NCBI GenBank assembly: GCA_016929735.1
Contig: JAFGID010000287.1
Coordinates: 1-7,266, forward strand
Direction: 5' to 3'
DNA length: 7,266 nucleotides
DNA from: Ignavibacteriales bacterium
Lineage (GTDB): Bacteria; Bacteroidota; Ignavibacteria; Ignavibacteriales; Melioribacteraceae
Within the stretch, counting starts at the first letter, position 1. Every line of letters begins with the position of its first letter. A program made the position numbers and the translations under genes. The notes beneath the pieces were generated by a model that did not search any database, had not been told where the DNA came from, and was given only the letters and a program-made list of their open reading frames with translations. Positions 1 through 7,075 of this stretch are shown here, in pieces.

Positions 1-44
1 CGGGATGGTAATGACGGATGAGGTGACAGATTGCCTCACTGTAC

Positions 45-74
45 TTGCAAGATAAAAAAATAATGTGTTAAAAT
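45..74 (+). promoter_or_regulatory. Candidate sigma-A (sigma-70 type) promoter for the operon
   Basis: A -35-like TTGCAA (45-50) and a -10-like TAAAAT (69-74) are separated by 18 bases. The -10 is directly preceded by TGT (66-68), which fits an extended -10 element. Transcription would start near 80-82 and leave a leader of about 110 bases before the GTG start at 194. The -35 lies inside an 8-base perfect palindrome, CTTGCAAG (44-51), where a regulator could block polymerase. This is the best promoter match I see upstream of the first gene; a weaker alternative begins with TTGAAA at 103. It is a sequence match only, without experimental support. Confidence 0.4.
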
Positions 75-109
75 AGTGGTGAATGTCTAAAGCTATGATA
101 GATTGAAAC

Positions 110-126
110 ATTGATTAATAAACAAT
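110..126. promoter_or_regulatory. Imperfect palindrome, possible operator in the leader
   Basis: ATTG-a-TTA-a-TAA-a-CAAT is an inverted repeat in which seven of eight half-site positions pair around a central A at 118. It lies between the candidate promoter and the first gene, about 30 bases downstream of the predicted transcription start, where a repressor dimer could bind. The bases are almost all A/T, so a chance palindrome in AT-rich DNA is quite possible. The DndB/DGQHR family includes autoregulators of their own operons, which makes an operator here reasonable but unproven. Confidence 0.2.
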
Positions 127-193
127 AAGTATTAAATTCTGGTCAGTAATTATTGCTACGGCAGAAAAAATGTGAACTTCGGGAATTTTTAGA

Positions 194-1591
194 GTGATTA
201 TTAAAAATTATCAGATTAAAAATTTTTCTGGTAAAAAAGCTCTTTTGATAAATCCCTTCATTTACGATCCACAATATTGGGCTGAATGGAGTCTACCCGA
301 TGGATTATTACGTGTTGGCTCGTTGCTGAAAAGAAAAGGGTATCACACCTATCTCATCGATTGTCTTGAAACGGATGATAAACGAAAAGTAAAAAAGAAA
401 CGTATTAGTATTCGGAAAATCGATGATATTGAGCTGCGCATCTATCATTTTGGAATATCTAAAGAAGAATTTATTAATCGTCTTGAAGAATATAAGTCCG
501 AGTTCGGAATTCCAGATGATATATATGTTACGTCTATCATGACCTTTTGGTGGGAAAGCACTCGCGATGTAATAGATATTCTTCGAGAACGCTTCCCAGA
601 TAAAAAAAGAACTCAAATATTACTAGGCGGCATATACCCAACACTTGCGCCCGAACATGCTGAAAGAAATACAAAAGCGGATATCATCATCAAAAATGAA
701 ATTTATGAAGCCTCAGATTTGATTCCGGACTTTGATCTATATCCAAGTAAAAATCATCTTTACGGGATTATAAAGGGTAAACGTGGATGTCCTTATAATT
801 GTGCTTACTGTGCACAAAGAACATTGAATAATGGGAAAAATGGAGAAATTGTCCGCTGTAAAAATCCCCAATTAATTGTTGATGAAATTCAGTTTTATCA
901 GGAACGATATGGAATCCGTGAATTTGCGTTTTATGAAGATGCGATTTTATATAAACCGAAAAAGAATATAGAAAAGGTTTTAGATGAAATAATTCATCGC
1001 GGTTTGAAAGTAAATCTGTATGCTCCAGAAGGTTTTGGGCCCAAAGAAATAGCGGATCATCCGGAAATTGTCCAGAAAATGAAAGCCGCAGGCTGGAAAA
1101 AAATTCATCTTGGGCTCGAAACAATAAATAAAGAAGTAAATAAGTCTTGGAATCGAACTCATACAAATTTAAACGACTTTGAAAAAGCAGTCCAAGTGAC
1201 TGAAAGTGCAGGTTTCAAACTTAGAGGACCACAAGTGAATGCGTTTATTCTCTATGGAATGCCCAATGAAAATATAGAGGATGTAGTAGAAACAATTTTA
1301 TATGGCTCTCATATCGTTGGCTCATTAATTCCAATGCTTTATACACCTGTTCCGACAACGATACTTTACAGAGAATATGTGAATTACTTTGAAGAAGAGC
1401 AATTCAAACTACATGATCTAAATGGTAAATATTTACCATTTCTAAAAATGAATGGATACAGAGCTAGTGATTATATTGAAATCCAGAGATTAATGTTTTC
1501 ACTGAATATTCAATACAGGAGCGAATCATTTAATCCACTATCAAATTCTATTGTATCATATTCATACAGAGAAAAGATTAAAAGTATTTAA
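194..1591 (+). CDS. B12-binding-type radical SAM protein
   Basis: This 465-residue protein is a radical SAM enzyme. It would bind a 4Fe-4S cluster and cleave S-adenosylmethionine to make a 5'-deoxyadenosyl radical. The cluster motif CxxxCxxC is visible as GCPYNCAYC (Cys199, Cys203, Cys206). The N-terminal ~180 residues look like the Rossmann-like B12-binding region of this superfamily: LLINPF at 17-22, PDGLLRVGSLLKRKGY at 35-50, and LLGGIYPTLAPEHA at 143-156. The canonical cobalamin-ligand motif DxHxxG is not evident, so cobalamin use is uncertain. The radical SAM barrel continues with FYEDAIL (246-252), IHLGLET (304-310) and FILYGMPNE (351-359). The GTG at 194 is the first start after the in-frame stop at 173-175; its ribosome site is weak. 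Its stop lies 13 bases before the next gene. The substrate is unknown. Its place beside a DNA methylase and DGQHR genes suggests nucleic-acid modification, which is inference. Confidence 0.9.
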   Translation: MIIKNYQIKNFSGKKALLINPFIYDPQYWAEWSLPDGLLRVGSLLKRKGYHTYLIDCLETDDKRKVKKKRISIRKIDDIELRIYHFGISKEEFINRLEEYKSEFGIPDDIYVTSIMTFWWESTRDVIDILRERFPDKKRTQILLGGIYPTLAPEHAERNTKADIIIKNEIYEASDLIPDFDLYPSKNHLYGIIKGKRGCPYNCAYCAQRTLNNGKNGEIVRCKNPQLIVDEIQFYQERYGIREFAFYEDAILYKPKKNIEKVLDEIIHRGLKVNLYAPEGFGPKEIADHPEIVQKMKAAGWKKIHLGLETINKEVNKSWNRTHTNLNDFEKAVQVTESAGFKLRGPQVNAFILYGMPNENIEDVVETILYGSHIVGSLIPMLYTPVPTTILYREYVNYFEEEQFKLHDLNGKYLPFLKMNGYRASDYIEIQRLMFSLNIQYRSESFNPLSNSIVSYSYREKIKSI

Positions 1592-1596
1592 AGGAG
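1591..1596 (+). promoter_or_regulatory. Shine-Dalgarno site fixing the start of the first DGQHR gene
   Basis: AAGGAG lies 8 bases before the ATG at 1605 and overlaps the stop codon of the radical SAM gene (1589-1591). It selects 1605 over the longer open frame that begins at the TTG at 1551 inside the upstream gene. The geometry favours translational coupling between the two genes. Confidence 0.75.
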
Positions 1597-1604
1597 TATT
1601 TGTT

Positions 1605-2651
1605 ATGAGCGAGGAAATTAAATATTTCGATGAAATTCCCGCAGTTCCTATTGTTCAAAAAGGTCAAAAATTCTACGTTTTTAAAATTGACGCAAAAAAA
1701 CTACTTGGGATATCATATACAAGTCCGAGAACCCAGTATATGAGAAAGGGAATTCAAAGAGGATTAGATAAAAAACGATTAAAAGAGATTGGTAATTACA
1801 TAAAATCTCAGAATGGTCCAACCGGAATACTGCCCAATATAATTATTTGTAGCCTTAGCAAGGACAGCTACTATAAAGACGGGAATATTTACATAGCTAA
1901 TAAAAAAAGTGGTGAGGCATTTATTATTGATGGTCAGCACAGATTATTTTCTTTCGACGATGAGTGGTCAGGTAAGACAACATTTGATTTAGTGGTGTCT
2001 GCATTTATTGAAATTGATGATGGGATGAAGGCCTTCATCTTTCGTACAATTAACGAAAAACAAAGGAAAATTAATCCATCATTAGTTTATGATTTAATAC
2101 CAATGCTTCGAGACGATTGGGTAGATTACGAAGATAAAAGAGCTCAGTATTTAGTTGAAGAACTAAACCAGAACCAAGAATCTATGTGGTATGATGGAAT
2201 TAGTATGCTTGGGACACGTGACAGAACAATAACACAAGCTTCATTTATTGGAGCAATTAAGTCCTTATTTAAAAAGGATAAAATATTTACGTGGGAGGAG
2301 GATTTTTACGAGGAAGTAATTCAACGGGATCTACTAATTATATATTTTAATGCTATTGCAGAAGTGTTTACGAATAGTTGGAAAAATTCCAACTATATTC
2401 TGTGTAAAAATGCTGGTGTCGCTTCAATGATTAATATTTTAGATATAATAGTAAAAGATTTAAAAACTAATGATGTGAAACTAACTAACGATCAAGGACT
2501 AATGGTAGATAAAAGCCACTTTAAACCATATCTTAAGAAAATTGAAAATTATAATTTCAAATCGAAGGAAGTTGGTAAATTATTTTTAGGAGCTTCGGGA
2601 ATAAGAAATCTTACGAACGAGTTAAATTCATTAATTTTTCCTGAGGTTTAA
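1605..2651 (+). CDS. DGQHR-domain protein (DndB-like), short form
   Basis: This is a 348-residue member of the DGQHR family, which includes DndB, the regulator associated with DNA phosphorothioation. The hallmark FIIDGQHRLFSF spans 106-117, with DGQHR at 109-113. It is preceded by the usual helix QRGLDKKRLKEIGNYI (51-66) and LPNIIICSL (76-84), and followed by FRTINEKQRKINPSLVYDL (146-164). A C-terminal G-A-S-G stretch (329-332) matches the family's late glycine motif and its counterpart GTGG (580-583) in the larger paralogue at 4889. No membrane segment or signal peptide is visible, so it should be cytoplasmic. Possible roles are DNA binding, autoregulation of the operon, or a partner of the modification enzymes; the sequence does not decide between them. 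No DndA, C, D or E gene is present, so I do not call it dndB. ATG 1605 is chosen for its AAGGAG site; the open frame extends up to 1551 without such support. Confidence 0.85.
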   Translation: MSEEIKYFDEIPAVPIVQKGQKFYVFKIDAKKLLGISYTSPRTQYMRKGIQRGLDKKRLKEIGNYIKSQNGPTGILPNIIICSLSKDSYYKDGNIYIANKKSGEAFIIDGQHRLFSFDDEWSGKTTFDLVVSAFIEIDDGMKAFIFRTINEKQRKINPSLVYDLIPMLRDDWVDYEDKRAQYLVEELNQNQESMWYDGISMLGTRDRTITQASFIGAIKSLFKKDKIFTWEEDFYEEVIQRDLLIIYFNAIAEVFTNSWKNSNYILCKNAGVASMINILDIIVKDLKTNDVKLTNDQGLMVDKSHFKPYLKKIENYNFKSKEVGKLFLGASGIRNLTNELNSLIFPEV

Positions 2652-2654
2652 TTT

Positions 2655-3617
2655 ATGGAATTGATAAATTCAAATGTTCAAGAATCTGAATCAAGTTCAA
2701 TTATTAATCAAACAATTCAATTGGGAACGATCGTCTCAACTTTTAATGATGCTACGTTGAATATTACTGATACTCAACCAAGTCTCACAGTGTCAGAACA
2801 ATGCCGCAAGTTTTTTAAAACGCTTGATCCTAAGATAATTGAGGAGTCTTTTAATACCAACAAATGCCTCAGTATTTCTGGAGATGATATAGTGTCTGCG
2901 ATTTTAATGGAAGCATCGGAGTTTTTTCTTAAAGCTGTATTAAACTATTTTGCTCAGTATGAATTAATTAAAAAAGGTTATATAACCTGGGCAAAAGTGA
3001 CCAATTATTATTCCAGTTTTTTTTCAGTGAATTCGTTACTTAGATTGCAACTTAAGCTGTTCACTAAAATATGGAATAACAATTTGTTTACGATATTTTT
3101 CAATCCCCAAAGTAAAACATTTTATCTTAAAAAAAACAAATTTAACAATGCAAATCATAGAATGATTTGGCAAAGATATTATCAGGTGTATGATAATTTT
3201 TCGTTAAATGATGCAAGGTATGAGCCAATTTATAAAAAGAAATATTTGGACACTGATTTTAGTGATGAAATTGATCTAAGAAATGCAATTAATTATAAAC
3301 CTTACGGAGGTTTTCAGGAAATCTGGAATGTTAACGATATTCATAAACATATTTCTGATTATAGAATATTATGTAATGAGATAAAGGAGGTCGTTGATGA
3401 TTTGAAGTCTTTATGTACTGACCCTAATTATAAATACTGTGCTCGATCTGGATTACGACTATTATTCATATTAAAAATATTTGGAAGTATTGAAAATGTT
3501 GATCATTTCCTTAATGGTGTTCTCAAAGAGCAACTTAAAACGTTTTATAAAACCTTTCACCAAGAAACAGATAACAATTCAATTGAAAACAAAATTATGA
3601 ATTTTGTAATTAATTAA
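2655..3617 (+). CDS. Uncharacterised helical protein, possibly HEPN-like
   Basis: I do not recognise this 320-residue protein with confidence. It begins 3 bases after the previous stop, with GAGG (2643-2646) as its ribosome site inside the end of the upstream gene. Residues 1-45 are Ser/Thr/Asn/Gln-rich and probably disordered. Residues 78-140 look like packed helices and include TWAKVTNYYSSFFSVNSLLR (111-130). This resembles the 'W..v..YY..F.a...llR' helix common in HEPN-superfamily proteins. A later stretch, HRMIWQRYY (168-176), precedes LRNAINYKPYGGFQEI (208-223). There RNxxNY could be a HEPN-type R-x4-H motif with Tyr in place of His, which would make it non-catalytic or a different fold altogether. 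No signal peptide or clear membrane span is seen. Its place between the DGQHR and methylase genes suggests a system-specific partner or an antitoxin-like regulator. The coding call is sure; the function is not. Confidence 0.8.
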   Translation: MELINSNVQESESSSIINQTIQLGTIVSTFNDATLNITDTQPSLTVSEQCRKFFKTLDPKIIEESFNTNKCLSISGDDIVSAILMEASEFFLKAVLNYFAQYELIKKGYITWAKVTNYYSSFFSVNSLLRLQLKLFTKIWNNNLFTIFFNPQSKTFYLKKNKFNNANHRMIWQRYYQVYDNFSLNDARYEPIYKKKYLDTDFSDEIDLRNAINYKPYGGFQEIWNVNDIHKHISDYRILCNEIKEVVDDLKSLCTDPNYKYCARSGLRLLFILKIFGSIENVDHFLNGVLKEQLKTFYKTFHQETDNNSIENKIMNFVIN

Positions 3618-3624
3618 GAATTAT

Positions 3625-4872
3625 ATGCAAACAATTCGCTACATGGGAAGTAAGCGCAGACTTACAAATCACATACAGACTTTTGTATCTGAAAACTTAA
3701 ACTTAGTAAATAACAAATATGTAATTGACCTATTTGCAGGCACTAATACCGTTGCCCAATTATTTAAAACAATATCTCCAGTTATTACAAATGATGTCCA
3801 AGAATACAGCTGCCAAATAGCATTAGCTCTTATTAAGAATAAATTTCTAATTGTCAATGATTCTACCCTTAAATACCTAATTAAAAGAATCTCCTTTCGG
3901 CAAAAAAAAGCATTAAATGTCTTTGAAAAGTATGTAAAGGAAGAAAATGCGGCTTTATTTAGTGGTAACTATGAAAAATATTTGAAATTTATATCTTCTT
4001 TTCCTTACTATGGTTCTACCAAAACTGATCATAAATTGTCACCGTATTTTTCAAATGATGCAGTGATGGAATATAAGAAAAAGCATAAATATTTGTTATT
4101 CACAGCATATTTTTCTAATACATACTTTAGTCTAAATCAATCGATCCAAATTGATTCAATCAGATATGGAATTGATAAAGCAGTGAAAAATACAAAGGTA
4201 GAAGACAGAAAAATTGTTAAGGCAATATTATTGACTTGTCTTTTGTCTTCTCTCAGTATCGCTGTTAATAGCACCAGCCATTTTGCACAATTTCATAAAC
4301 TTTCAAAAGAGAAATTCGACTGGATTCTTGAAAGACGACAGAAAGATATTGTTCAAATTTTCTTTTCGAAGATTCAAGAATTTAATATGGAATTTGTACC
4401 TACTCTCTTTGATAATATTTGCCTTTGTGATAATTATAGAAATATTCTGAGTAACCGATCCGATTTATTAGAAAACACACAACTGGTTTATATTGATCCT
4501 CCTTATTCCTGTGCGCCGTATTCAAGATTTTATCATGTGCTTGAAACTGCGGTAAAGTATGATTACCCATCTGCTGAATATGACGCAAAGTACCGATCAG
4601 ACAGGTATGTATCAGGCTTTAACAGAAAGGGACAAGTCCGACAAGAATTTCAATTTTTATTTGAAAAATTAATCGGATTTAATTGTCATGTACTGTTTAG
4701 CTATCCTCAAATTAACGATTTGAATTTCAATGCAGTTGACTTGATTGAAATGTGTAAAAACTATTACGGAAATAAAAACGTTATCATTAAAAATATTCCA
4801 CATAAACGACAAGGATTTGGAAATATAAATGCTAAAAATGGTCAGGTTGAATATCTGATATTATGTAAATAA
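3625..4872 (+). CDS. D12-class DNA adenine (N6) methyltransferase
   Basis: This 415-residue enzyme would transfer a methyl group from S-adenosylmethionine to N6 of adenine in DNA. The D12 (Dam-like, alpha-group) motif order is visible: motif X, YMGSKRRL (6-13); the SAM-binding motif I, IDLFAGTNTVA (34-44); NDVQEYS (56-62), with the acidic residue expected to contact SAM; and the catalytic DPPY at 291-294 in VYIDPPYSCAPYSRFYHVLE. SYP at 359-361 fits the later strand. The long stretch between motifs I and IV, about 60-285, should hold target recognition; TSHFAQFHK (217-225) is a family-like segment there. Motif I reads F-A-G-T-N rather than the usual F-x-G-x-G. The gene starts 7 bases after the previous stop with no strong ribosome site, suggesting coupled translation. 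It is much longer than Dam (278 residues). The likely role is self-marking in a restriction-like system; the recognition sequence cannot be read from the protein. Confidence 0.9.
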   Translation: MQTIRYMGSKRRLTNHIQTFVSENLNLVNNKYVIDLFAGTNTVAQLFKTISPVITNDVQEYSCQIALALIKNKFLIVNDSTLKYLIKRISFRQKKALNVFEKYVKEENAALFSGNYEKYLKFISSFPYYGSTKTDHKLSPYFSNDAVMEYKKKHKYLLFTAYFSNTYFSLNQSIQIDSIRYGIDKAVKNTKVEDRKIVKAILLTCLLSSLSIAVNSTSHFAQFHKLSKEKFDWILERRQKDIVQIFFSKIQEFNMEFVPTLFDNICLCDNYRNILSNRSDLLENTQLVYIDPPYSCAPYSRFYHVLETAVKYDYPSAEYDAKYRSDRYVSGFNRKGQVRQEFQFLFEKLIGFNCHVLFSYPQINDLNFNAVDLIEMCKNYYGNKNVIIKNIPHKRQGFGNINAKNGQVEYLILCK

Positions 4873-4876
4873 TAAT

Positions 4877-4881
4877 GGAGG
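4877..4881 (+). promoter_or_regulatory. Strong Shine-Dalgarno site for the last operon gene
   Basis: GGAGG lies 7 bases before the ATG at 4889. It is one of the two strong ribosome sites of the cluster and supports this start over the out-of-frame ATG at 4882. It should allow translation of the effector-like gene independent of the methylase upstream. Confidence 0.75.
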
Positions 4882-4888
4882 ATGCCTA

Positions 4889-7075
4889 ATGGACACAATT
4901 CGGGAAAACTTATTTAATGGATTGGTATTTGATAAAGATTTAAATAAATGTAAAGCAATTCGAAGACGTTGTTTTATATTGCAATCAGTCCCAATGAATG
5001 AATTGTCAAATTATAAAAAATCCGGATGGGAAGAACATAAGCTTTATAAAACCAAAGCTCAGGTAAAAAAAGAAAAACCATTCGATATTGCTTTTGAAGA
5101 TGAAATATGGTCGTTATTTGCTGATATGGGATTTAATTATTTGAATAAAGATAGACAATTTAAAATTCCTTATTCAGAAAATTATAAATTGACTCAACAA
5201 ATAGATGTATTTGTTTTAGATGATGAAACAATATTAATTATTGAATGTAAGGCATCTAGTATTTTAAATCGCAACCGCAGCTTCAAAGAAGAGATAGACG
5301 CTATTGGAGGAAAAAAAGCTGGTTTATTTCAAGTTTTGCATGAAATATTTCCCGATAACAAATATAAAGTAAAAATTATTCTTGCTACAAAAAACTACGT
5401 TTTATCTTCTGCCGACATGGATCGTTTAAAGAATTATGATATCGCATATTTAGGTGAAGAAGAATTTGAATATTATAGAGGATTAACAAATCATTTAGGT
5501 AGTGCTGCAAAATATCAATTATTAGGTTCTTTGTTTCGGGGAAAAACTATACCGGAATTGAATCATAAAGTTCCTGCCATTAGGGGTAAATTGGGGGGAC
5601 ATCAATTTTATTCTTTTTCTATTGAACCGGAAAGATTGCTGAAGATGAGCTATGTTCTGCATAGAACAAAAGCAAATAAAGATATGATGCCGACTTATCA
5701 AAGAATAATTAAAAAGGACAGATTAAAAAAAATAAAGTATTTTATTAACAGTGGTGGATATTTTCCGAATTCAGTCCTTATTAGTATCGATAGTGCTAAA
5801 GAATTGGTTTTTGAGAGAGCAAATACTCAGTGTAATGATTCTATTTGTACAGTTGGAGTTTTATCTTTACCCAAAGTGTATGGCTCATCATTTATTATTG
5901 ATGGTCAACATAGAGTTTATGGTTATTCTGATACTCATTACGAATCGAGCAATACGATACCTGTTGTTGCATTTGTAAATTTAAATAGATCTGAACAGGT
6001 TAATCTTTTTATGCAGATTAATGAAAACCAAAAGTCAGTCAGTAAAAATCTGAGGAATACATTAAATGCCGATTTATTATGGGGCTCAAATGATTTAAAC
6101 GAAGCATTAAAAGCATTTTTACTACGTATTGCACAAGAACTTGGTGAAAACAGAAGCTCTCCTCTTTATAAAAAAGTAATTATTGGTGAAAATAGTAAAA
6201 CGAATTTTTGTTGTATTACAATTGATACAATTTATTCTGCCTTAAACAGGGGAAATTTTGTTGGAAAAGTTGCCAAAAACACAATAAAAGTAAGAGGATC
6301 GTTCTATGATGGAGATCTAGATTCATCATTTGATAGATTGTTTCGATTCATAACATTATGTTTAGATTATTTTCGTGAAAATTTGTTTGATGAATGGGAG
6401 ATAGGTGACAATAATACTGGATTTTTATCAATTAATCCGACTATATATTCACTTATAAGAATATTTAGTGATATTATCGATCATCTTGAAAAAACTGAAA
6501 AAATCAATACCTATACTACCAATGTTGATATATTGTTTAATGAATCTAAAAAATTTCTTGATCCTATAATACATTATTTTCGAAACATTAGTTTTGATGA
6601 AAAATCAGATTTAAGAAAGAGCTATGGAACTGGCGGATTGACAAAATATTGGAGGTCTTTGCAGATGATAATTCGGGAGACTCATAATAGTTTTGATCCG
6701 GATGGGCTTGATAAATATATTAGAGATAGTTCTCAAAAATATAATACTAGATCATTTGAGATAATAAGAGCAATTGAACTTTTTTTAAAAAAGGATATCA
6801 TAAATTCATTAAAAACTATACATGGTGATATAAGTTGGTGGAAAAAAGGTGTACCTTTTGATGTATATACTGATGCAGAAAACCTTGCGAGTAAAAAGAA
6901 TAGAGATATTGAAGATCCGGAAAAGGAAGTTAAACCATGGGATCAGCTTCACCTAATAGACTACAGAAAAATTATTCTTCAGAATTGGAGGGCATTATTT
7001 GAAAATAAATATTCATACCCGGATGTCAAGGGAAACAAAGAAGAAAAAACAAAATGGTTACATAAATTTAATTAG
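4889..7075 (+). CDS. PD-(D/E)XK nuclease - DGQHR - HEPN (Swt1-like) fusion, C-terminus cut by frameshift
   Basis: Three parts are visible in the 728 residues. Residues 65-200 look like a PD-(D/E)XK nuclease fold: FEDEIW (69-74, candidate first Glu), QQIDVFVLDDE (103-113, Asp106) and IIECKAS (117-123, E119-C-K121). Residues 235-600 are a DGQHR domain: QRIIKKDRLKKIKYFI (271-286), FIIDGQHRVYGY (335-346), FMQINENQKSVSKNL (374-388) and SYGTGGL (578-584), paralogous to the protein at 1605. Residues 620-728 match the start of a Swt1-like HEPN domain: FEIIRAIELFL (623-633), SWWKKGVP (649-656) and LIDYRKIILQNWRALFE (689-705). The frame stops at UAG 7073 just after KWLHKFN, where this family continues into its catalytic RN-x-x-x-H segment. 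That segment exists out of frame at 7068-7160. The probable role is the nuclease/effector of the system. As read, the HEPN part would lack its active site, while the N-terminal nuclease part is intact. Confidence 0.85.
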   Translation: MDTIRENLFNGLVFDKDLNKCKAIRRRCFILQSVPMNELSNYKKSGWEEHKLYKTKAQVKKEKPFDIAFEDEIWSLFADMGFNYLNKDRQFKIPYSENYKLTQQIDVFVLDDETILIIECKASSILNRNRSFKEEIDAIGGKKAGLFQVLHEIFPDNKYKVKIILATKNYVLSSADMDRLKNYDIAYLGEEEFEYYRGLTNHLGSAAKYQLLGSLFRGKTIPELNHKVPAIRGKLGGHQFYSFSIEPERLLKMSYVLHRTKANKDMMPTYQRIIKKDRLKKIKYFINSGGYFPNSVLISIDSAKELVFERANTQCNDSICTVGVLSLPKVYGSSFIIDGQHRVYGYSDTHYESSNTIPVVAFVNLNRSEQVNLFMQINENQKSVSKNLRNTLNADLLWGSNDLNEALKAFLLRIAQELGENRSSPLYKKVIIGENSKTNFCCITIDTIYSALNRGNFVGKVAKNTIKVRGSFYDGDLDSSFDRLFRFITLCLDYFRENLFDEWEIGDNNTGFLSINPTIYSLIRIFSDIIDHLEKTEKINTYTTNVDILFNESKKFLDPIIHYFRNISFDEKSDLRKSYGTGGLTKYWRSLQMIIRETHNSFDPDGLDKYIRDSSQKYNTRSFEIIRAIELFLKKDIINSLKTIHGDISWWKKGVPFDVYTDAENLASKKNRDIEDPEKEVKPWDQLHLIDYRKIILQNWRALFENKYSYPDVKGNKEEKTKWLHKFN

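Noticed and set aside
19..38. Small hairpin TGAGGTGA / TTGCCTCA with a four-base loop near the left edge, as a terminator or attenuator.
   Set aside because: Two of the eight pairs are G-T wobbles and no run of T follows, so it does not look like an intrinsic terminator.
2..55. Open frame from the left edge ending at TAA 53-55, which could be the last 17 codons of an upstream gene.
   Set aside because: It is too short to recognise, other frames are equally open over part of it, and it would place the operon promoter partly within its end. It is possible but unsupported.
768..1166. Open frames on the - strand within the radical SAM gene (also 308-616 and 980-1162).
   Set aside because: They lie opposite a clearly conserved radical SAM coding frame, lack ribosome sites and show no recognisable protein motifs. 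They are shadows.
1551..1604. Longer start (TTG 1551) for the first DGQHR gene, adding 18 residues.
   Set aside because: The extension overlaps the radical SAM coding end in another frame, and a strong AAGGAG at ideal spacing points to ATG 1605.
1605..2651. Calling the first DGQHR gene dndB of a phosphorothioation system.
   Set aside because: None of dndA, dndC, dndD, dndE or the restriction genes dndFGH is in the window, and the DGQHR family is wider than DndB.
5751..5978. 75-codon + strand open frame inside the DGQHR region of the large gene.
   Set aside because: It overlaps the conserved FIIDGQHR core in another frame and has no ribosome site; its hydrophobic composition is what AT-rich shifted frames usually give.
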